Source of the DNA: Clostridia bacterium
Lineage (GTDB): Bacteria; Bacillota; Clostridia; Oscillospirales; CAG-272
NCBI GenBank assembly: GCA_017457465.1
Contig: JAFTHJ010000211.1
Span: 1 to 11,572, forward strand
DNA length: 11,572 bases
Direction of reading: 5' to 3'
Positions 8,050-11,572 of the stretch are shown here, piece after piece (position 1 is the first letter of the stretch; each line of letters opens with the position of its first letter). Under the pieces are notes generated by a model. It ran no database searches, had not been told where the DNA came from, and worked only from the letters and a program-made list of their open reading frames with translations. The position numbers were made by a program, and so were the translations under genes.

Positions 8050-8078
8050 TTGACAGAAGATTAATTATATGGTAAAAT
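8050..8078 (+). promoter_or_regulatory. Sigma-A promoter of the Sel1-repeat gene
   Basis: TTGACA at 8050-8055, a spacer of 17 bases and TAAAAT at 8073-8078 make a near-consensus promoter. Transcription would start near 8085, about 32 bases before the ATG at 8117. This rules out the in-frame GTG at 8081 as the start codon. Confidence 0.8.
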
Positions 8079-8116
8079 GAGTGTGGAAATCTTATTCTTT
8101 TAAGGAGAAACAAATT

Positions 8117-10129
8117 ATGGAAAATCGTTCATCTTCTTACTCTTCGAATGGTACAAATAAAACGGCTGACGAGCTTATTGAAGATGGAATTAAATATTAT
8201 AAACAAAAGAACTACCCCAAAGCCGTTGAAATATTTTTAAGTCTGGCAGAGGGGGGAAATGCGAAAGCGCAGGGTATGCTTGGGGCATGTTACGAAAACG
8301 GTATCGGCGTACCGCAAAATTACGCTAAAGCAGTAGAATGGTATCAAAAGGCGGCAGAGCAGGGTAATTCGGGCTCGCAAAATAGTCTTGGATACTGTTA
8401 TTGCAACGGTCGTGGCGTTTCTCAAGATTACGCCAAAGCTGCTCAGTGGTGGCAAAAGGCGGCGGAGAGTGGAAATACGATAGCGCAATATAATCTTGGA
8501 AGATGTTATTCAAATGGGTGCGGCGTATCGCAAAATCACGCCAAGGCGGCAGAGTGGTATCAAAAATCGGCAGAGCAGGGAAATTCAGAGGCGCAATATA
8601 TTCTTGGCGAGTGTTATTCAAAGGGCTTTGGCGTTCCTAAGAATAACGCCAAAGCCGCCCAGTGGTGGGAAAAGTCGGCGGATCAGGGAAACGCAAGAGC
8701 GCAATGTAATCTCGCATGGTATTATGAAAACGGTTACGGAGTACCGCAAAACTATGCCAAAGCCGTAGAGCTGTATCAGAGGTCGGCAGAGCAAGGAAAT
8801 GCGGTAGCCCAGTATAATCTTGGCAGATGTTATGACAACGGTCGTGTTCTACCTCAGAATTATGCCAAAGCCGCAGAGTGGTATCAAAAGGCGGCGGCTC
8901 AGGGAAATACAGAGGCTCAATATAATCTTGGCGCATGTTATTACAACGGCCGCGGTATACCGCGAGATTACGCCAAGGCGGCAGAGATATATAAAAAGCT
9001 GGCGGCTCAGGGAGATGCGAGAGCGCAATCTAATCTTGGTTGGTTTTATTATAACGGTCACGGCGTGCCACAGGATTATGGCAAAGCGGTAGAGTGGTGT
9101 CAAAAGTCGGCAGAGCAGGGTAATGCGGTTGCACAATATGACCTTGGTCAGTTCTACGAATACGGTCACGGTGTACCGCAAAACTACGCCAAAGCGGTGG
9201 AGCTGTATCGAAAATCCGCAGAGAAGGGGTTTGACGAGGCTCAATACAGTCTTGCAAAATGTTATTATAACGGTCGCGGTGTGCCCAAGGATTACGCCAA
9301 AGCCGTAGAATGGTATCAAAAGGCAGCTGCGCAGGGACACGCGAGAGCGCAATGTAAACTTGGCGTGTGTTATGAGTTTGGTCAGGGCGTACCGAAGGAT
9401 TATGCCAAAGCCACAGAGTGGTATCAAAAGTCGGCTGAGCAGGGAAACGAGGAAGGACAATGTTGCCTTGCTTGGTGCTATGAAAACGGTCGCGGTGTGC
9501 CGAGAAATTATGCCAAGGCAGTAGAATGGTATCAAAAGGCAGCAGGACAGGGATACGCGAGAGCGCAATTTAGACTTGCTGGGTGCTATGAAAACGGTCA
9601 CGGTGTACCGAAAAATTATGCTAAGGCAGTAGAGTGGTATCAAAAGGCGGCAGAGCAGGGGCATGTAGATGCGCAATGTGAGCTTGCCTACTGTTATTAT
9701 AACGGTCTGGGCGTACCGCAGGATTATTCCAAGGCGTATGAATGGTATCTAAAGGCAGCAAATCAGGGAAGCTCGACGGCGCAATGTAACATCGGCAATT
9801 GTTATTACAACGGCTACGGTGTGCCTCAGAATTACGCCAAGGCGGTAGAATGGTCTCGAAAGGCGGCGGAGAAAGGAGATGCGGGCGGTCAAGCAAGGCT
9901 TGGTTGGTGTTATTCGAAAGGTCACGGCGTACCGCAGGATTCTGCCAAAGCTGCCCAGTGGTATAGAAAAGCGGCGGAGCAGGGAAATCCGGAAGCTCAA
10001 TATAATCTCGGCGTACTTTATGACGAAGGTCGCGGGGTGCCTAAGAGCCATGCCAAGGCAGTCGAATGGTGGCAGAAAGCGGCAGCCGGGGGAGACGAAA
10101 GTGCCAAGCGAGCATTGCTTAAATTATAA
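8117..10129 (+). CDS. Sel1-repeat (SLR) protein with 17 exact 36-residue repeats
   Basis: The 670-residue product has a Ser/Asn-rich head, one starter helix pair (about 17-47), 17 consecutive Sel1 repeats (48-659), each exactly 36 residues, and a short capping end (DESAKRALLKL). The repeat reads roughly N..AQ..LG.CY.NG.GVPQ.YAKAVEWYQKAAEQG. Sel1 repeats form paired antiparallel helices stacked into a curved solenoid that binds other proteins. No enzymatic domain, signal peptide or membrane helix is visible, so it is probably a cytoplasmic scaffold or adaptor. Cysteine occupies repeat position 11 in 13 of 17 repeats, with further cysteines at position 6 in five. The start is ATG 8117 with AAGGAG at 8102-8107. 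It has its own promoter and no evident partner gene nearby. The biological role is unknown. Confidence 0.88.
   Translation: MENRSSSYSSNGTNKTADELIEDGIKYYKQKNYPKAVEIFLSLAEGGNAKAQGMLGACYENGIGVPQNYAKAVEWYQKAAEQGNSGSQNSLGYCYCNGRGVSQDYAKAAQWWQKAAESGNTIAQYNLGRCYSNGCGVSQNHAKAAEWYQKSAEQGNSEAQYILGECYSKGFGVPKNNAKAAQWWEKSADQGNARAQCNLAWYYENGYGVPQNYAKAVELYQRSAEQGNAVAQYNLGRCYDNGRVLPQNYAKAAEWYQKAAAQGNTEAQYNLGACYYNGRGIPRDYAKAAEIYKKLAAQGDARAQSNLGWFYYNGHGVPQDYGKAVEWCQKSAEQGNAVAQYDLGQFYEYGHGVPQNYAKAVELYRKSAEKGFDEAQYSLAKCYYNGRGVPKDYAKAVEWYQKAAAQGHARAQCKLGVCYEFGQGVPKDYAKATEWYQKSAEQGNEEGQCCLAWCYENGRGVPRNYAKAVEWYQKAAGQGYARAQFRLAGCYENGHGVPKNYAKAVEWYQKAAEQGHVDAQCELAYCYYNGLGVPQDYSKAYEWYLKAANQGSSTAQCNIGNCYYNGYGVPQNYAKAVEWSRKAAEKGDAGGQARLGWCYSKGHGVPQDSAKAAQWYRKAAEQGNPEAQYNLGVLYDEGRGVPKSHAKAVEWWQKAAAGGDESAKRALLKL
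8258..10093 (+). repeat. Tandem array of 17 x 108-bp coding repeats
   Basis: The Sel1-coding DNA is a head-to-tail array of 17 units of exactly 108 bp with no insertion or deletion between units. Units differ mostly at third codon positions but share long blocks (for example the segment coding YAKAVEWYQKAAEQG). Units 12 and 13 are alike over their last 78 bases (about nine differences by eye) and are the only two using the TGC-TAT spelling of Cys-Tyr, suggesting a fairly recent duplication. Such arrays can gain or lose units by recombination, and short-read assemblies can collapse them. Confidence 0.9.
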
Positions 10130-10206
10130 AATAAGGTGTTAAAAGGGGCTGAAGGAAGGGCGTGCAGAATTAGCGGAAAATTTCAAAATATTTTTACCAA
10201 TACACG

Positions 10207-10254
10207 GTAGGGGCGAACTGTGTTCGTCCGCGGGCGTTCAAAGAACGCCCCTAC
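10207..10254. repeat. 48-bp palindromic interspersed repeat
   Basis: The ends GTAGGGGCG (10207-10215) and CGCCCCTAC (10246-10254) are perfect inverted repeats. Inside are two further hairpins with three-base loops: 10211-10218 with 10222-10229 (one G-U) and GGGCGTTC (10232-10239) with GAACGCCC (10243-10250). The DNA can therefore form either one long hairpin or two adjacent ones. It is far more GC-rich than its surroundings. From memory, near-identical sequences are scattered through genomes of gut Clostridia, so this is probably a REP/MITE-type element. That recollection was not verified. Confidence 0.7.
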
Positions 10255-10293
10255 GGATAAGCGATATTTGATCCTCAGAAAACAAAGAGATAA

Positions 10294-10324
10294 CCCCGAA
10301 AGATTTTTAAAACATCTGTCGGGG
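10294..10324. terminator. Possible terminator hairpin between the Sel1 gene and the membrane-protein gene
   Basis: CCCCGAAAGAT (10294-10304) pairs with ATCTGTCGGGG (10314-10324) with one mismatch and a nine-base loop. On the minus strand it lies about 40 bases beyond the stop of the membrane-protein gene and is followed by a broken T-rich stretch. On the plus strand the tail is ATCTTTATAT. It could serve either of the two convergent genes. The poor T-run lowers confidence. Confidence 0.45.
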
Positions 10325-10363
10325 ATCTTTATATATTCGATAAACTGAAATCTGTTGAACTTT

Positions 10364-10789
10364 TTATGCCTTTTTGGATTTGTTATCAAGTTTCCAACCC
10401 AAAATAATTCCTAAAATGAACAAGACAAAAGAAGCGGGAATTATTAAAAACATTAACCACAAAAAAGCTCCACCAAATAATGCGATACCACCCAAAAATA
10501 CTAAAACCGTAGCATCAATAACAATACACGGAAAAACCAACTTATTAAATCTCTTGAATTTTAAAGCAAAATAATAGAGATATATTGCAGCAAAAAAAGA
10601 TAATATAATTGGAATAAAGAACAACATAGATTTTATTATTTCTTTCAGGCTTGGGGTGACATGTTCACCCGAATAGCCTTCACTTGTCAAACACATTGGA
10701 TATACAAAAACAGATATACAAAAAATAGCAACTAAAATCAGCAAAAAAACAAAAAATCCCAATAAATCTCTTTTTTGAATTTTATTCAT
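10364..10789 (-). CDS. Small membrane protein with four predicted helices, unknown function
   Basis: I do not recognise this 141-residue protein. It has four hydrophobic segments at about 10-31, 52-76, 83-105 and 107-131. The first external loop (32-51) is polar, and the C-terminal tail is short and basic (KLDNKSKKA), which suggests both ends face the cytoplasm. No catalytic or binding motif is visible. The start is well supported by GGAGGA (minus strand, 10796-10801), six bases before the ATG. The coding sequence is visibly more AT-rich than the transport genes to its left, with many A- and T-ending codons, so it may have been acquired recently. It converges on the Sel1 gene, and interspersed repeats lie on both sides. 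Confidence 0.7.
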   Translation of the reverse strand: MNKIQKRDLLGFFVFLLILVAIFCISVFVYPMCLTSEGYSGEHVTPSLKEIIKSMLFFIPIILSFFAAIYLYYFALKFKRFNKLVFPCIVIDATVLVFLGGIALFGGAFLWLMFLIIPASFVLFILGIILGWKLDNKSKKA

Positions 10790-10801
10790 TTTAATTCCTC
10801 C

Positions 10802-10934
10802 ATATATTGTGATTTTTGATTAATTCAACTCTTTGCTAAATGAAAATTTGTCGTTCCGTTTTATCGCAAGTTTCGCCTTTGTATTACAAAAGGCATAGGG
10901 CAAAGCCCATACCCCTAAGCTGTACGAACGCTTC
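10802..10934. other. Intergenic stretch between the membrane-protein gene and the MITE-like element
   Basis: No gene is seen here. It holds a hairpin of GCCTTT (10875-10880) with AAAGGC (10889-10894) and next to it a GGGC-AAA-GCCC hairpin within 10898-10908. These may be a further fragment of repeat DNA. No convincing promoter for the minus-strand gene was found, although one would be expected in this interval. Confidence 0.4.
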
Positions 10935-11075
10935 AATAGGCTCCCTCCGGGAGGGAGCTGTCAGCAAAGCTGACTGAGGGAGAGTGCGTTACAATGAGAT
11001 TAATCCAAACTCAAAGTTACGCAGGCTCCTTCCACCGCTAACGCGGTCCCCCTCCCTCTCGGAGGGAGGCTTTTA
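10935..11075. mobile_element. MITE-like element with hairpin terminal inverted repeats
   Basis: The ends form imperfect terminal inverted repeats: the left AGGCTCCCTCCGGGAGGG region and the right CCCTCTCGGAGGGAGGCT region agree at about 18 of 21 positions. Each end is itself a hairpin (10940-10947 with 10951-10958; 11051-11058 with 11062-11069, both 8 bp with three-base loops). Next to them are GTCAGC-AAA-GCTGAC (10960-10974) and ACCGC/GCGGT (11034-11047). In the centre GCGTTAC (10986-10992) pairs with GTTACGC (11016-11022), one mismatch. There is no transposase gene inside, so it would need one in trans. No clear target-site duplication was found. Its right end overlaps the 3' end of the neighbouring nuclease gene. 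Similar elements seem common in gut Clostridia (recollection, not checked). Confidence 0.7.
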
Positions 11076-11415
11076 CGGCGGCATCGATATACTCGCAGAC
11101 ACCATGAAAGTTTGTGTTGATCTGTCGGTTTGTAAACCGTATGAGCTTCAGATCATACCCTTCAAGTATTTCTGTGCGGAATTCATCCTTTTGCCTGCCT
11201 TCTTCGGTATAATGCTGTGACCCATCAATTTCTATGATTAGCTTTGCTTTGTGGCAGTAAAAATCTGCAATAAAATTGTCTATGGCTTTTTGCCTTTGAA
11301 ATCTGATTTCATATTTTGATAGGAAATCGTACCACAAATGATTTTCCTGCGGTGTTGCATTTTTACGAAGATTTCTTGCAAGAGTAATATTCTTTTCGTT
11401 GTAATCAAGCGACAT
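11038..11415 (-). CDS. DUF559 / Vsr-like PD-(D/E)XK endonuclease domain protein
   Basis: A 125-residue stand-alone DUF559 protein of the very-short-patch-repair endonuclease superfamily. Family features in order: N-terminal helix with LRKNATPQENHLWYDFL (16-32, E24), FQRQK (39-43), the core strand with D51 in IADFYC, E62 and D64 in IIEIDGSQHY (60-69), and the late strand DLKLIRFTN followed by a helix ending in VCEYI. These match the presumed metal-binding active site of the fold. The cellular role of free-standing DUF559 proteins is not established; DNA cleavage or repair is an inference from fold. The start is ATG at 11415 with GGAGGA (11422-11427) six bases upstream. The last eleven or so residues, ASLREGGGPR, are encoded by the inverted-repeat end of the MITE-like element, and the stop codon lies inside it. 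Confidence 0.85.
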   Translation of the reverse strand: MSLDYNEKNITLARNLRKNATPQENHLWYDFLSKYEIRFQRQKAIDNFIADFYCHKAKLIIEIDGSQHYTEEGRQKDEFRTEILEGYDLKLIRFTNRQINTNFHGVCEYIDAAVKASLREGGGPR

Positions 11416-11444
11416 ACTTACTCCTCCAAAGTTTTATCATTTCC

Positions 11445-11473
11445 ATTGTATCACAAATCGGCAGAGAAAACAA
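11445..11473 (-). promoter_or_regulatory. Possible extended -10 promoter of the DUF559 gene
   Basis: Read on the minus strand, TGA-TACAAT (the -10 hexamer covering 11445-11450) is an extended -10 element, with a weak TTGTTT at the expected -35 position 17 bases upstream. The start site would be near 11438, giving a leader of about 23 bases before the ATG at 11415. It overlaps the hairpin at 11459-11484. Confidence 0.45.
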
Positions 11474-11484
11474 TGTCTCTGCCG
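11459..11484. terminator. Hairpin between the DUF559 gene and the next minus-strand gene
   Basis: CGGCAGAGA (11459-11467) pairs perfectly with TCTCTGCCG (11476-11484) across an eight-base loop, and the flanking CAAAT/ATTTG can extend the stem past a bulge. It lies about 50 bases downstream of the truncated minus-strand gene and probably ends its transcript. The following ATTTGTG is a poor T-run. Confidence 0.5.
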
Positions 11485-11534
11485 AAATTTGTAAACATCC
11501 TTATGAGAACGCTCCTAAAGGGTGGTTTTTTATG

Positions 11535-11572
11535 TTATTTTTTCTCATTCTTCACGCGCTTGATCTTGAAGC
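11535..11572 (-). CDS. 3' end of an unidentified minus-strand gene (partial)
   Basis: The window ends in an open minus-strand frame whose TAA stop is at 11535-11537. The visible C-terminus reads FKIKRVKNEKK, a strongly basic tail. The codons (AAG, ATC, CGC, GTG, GAG) resemble those of the well-expressed genes here, and a hairpin follows the stop at 11459-11484, which supports a real gene end. Too little is visible to identify a family. Confidence 0.45.
   Translation of the reverse strand, partial: FKIKRVKNEKK

Noticed and set aside
8081..8116. Upstream GTG start for the Sel1-repeat protein
   Set aside because: It falls at or before the predicted transcription start of the TTGACA/TAAAAT promoter and has no ribosome site. 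ATG 8117 has AAGGAG at the right distance.
8849..9676. Minus-strand repetitive open frames opposite the Sel1 gene, plus other-frame ones on the plus strand
   Set aside because: Periodic 108-bp DNA keeps several frames open at once. The Sel1 frame alone has a promoter, ribosome site and known repeat family.
8258..10093. CRISPR-like array
   Set aside because: The 108-bp units are contiguous, code for Sel1 repeats without gaps, and have no unique spacers.
10374..10574. Plus-strand open frame of 66 codons opposite the membrane-protein gene
   Set aside because: It is Asn/Lys-rich from AT-rich DNA and has no family features. The minus-strand frame has a strong ribosome site and clear membrane helices.
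10984..11220. Plus-strand open frame of 78 codons across the MITE-like element
   Set aside because: It runs through the element and antisense to the nuclease gene, with no ribosome site and no recognisable protein features.

Overview
The window looks like a chromosomal segment of an anaerobic gut-type Firmicute, probably class Clostridia near Oscillospiraceae/Ruminococcus. This rests on the lipoprotein-type binding protein, AGGAGG-like ribosome sites, sigma-A promoters with 17-bp spacers, heavy use of ATA/AGA/GGA codons, a yybP-ykoY-type manganese riboswitch ahead of a P-type ATPase, and GC-rich palindromic interspersed repeats of a kind I associate with that group. The assignment is an inference, since no marker gene is present.

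Left part (1-5127): an AT-rich upstream region with a near-consensus promoter, then a complete branched-chain amino acid (or related) ABC importer operon in the order livJ-livH-livM-livG-livF. The five genes supply a lipoprotein that captures substrate, two membrane permeases and two ATPases. A 19-bp hairpin separates livJ from the other four genes. It probably lets the binding protein be made in excess, which fits the more strongly biased codon use of livJ.

Middle (5152-8029): a separate transcription unit with its own promoter, a Mn2+-sensing riboswitch, an intrinsic terminator acting as the switch, a type IIA P-type cation ATPase of 879 residues, and a strong terminator. The riboswitch points to Mn2+ export, while the ion-binding residues match the two-site SERCA pattern, so Mn2+ and/or Ca2+ is plausible.

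Right part (8050-11572): a monocistronic gene with a near-consensus promoter encodes a protein made almost wholly of 17 Sel1 repeats, each exactly 36 residues, with a cysteine at the same position in 13 of them. After it comes an accessory-looking stretch: a 48-bp palindromic repeat, a small AT-rich gene for a four-helix membrane protein (minus strand), a MITE-like element of about 140 bp, and a DUF559/Vsr-like nuclease gene (minus strand) whose last codons lie inside that element. The window ends in the 3' tail of another minus-strand gene.

Most of the window is ordinary. I do not see a clearly new multi-gene system. The points most worth checking are the cysteine ladder in the Sel1 protein, the MITE/DUF559 overlap, the livJ-livH hairpin and the metal specificity of the riboswitch-controlled ATPase.
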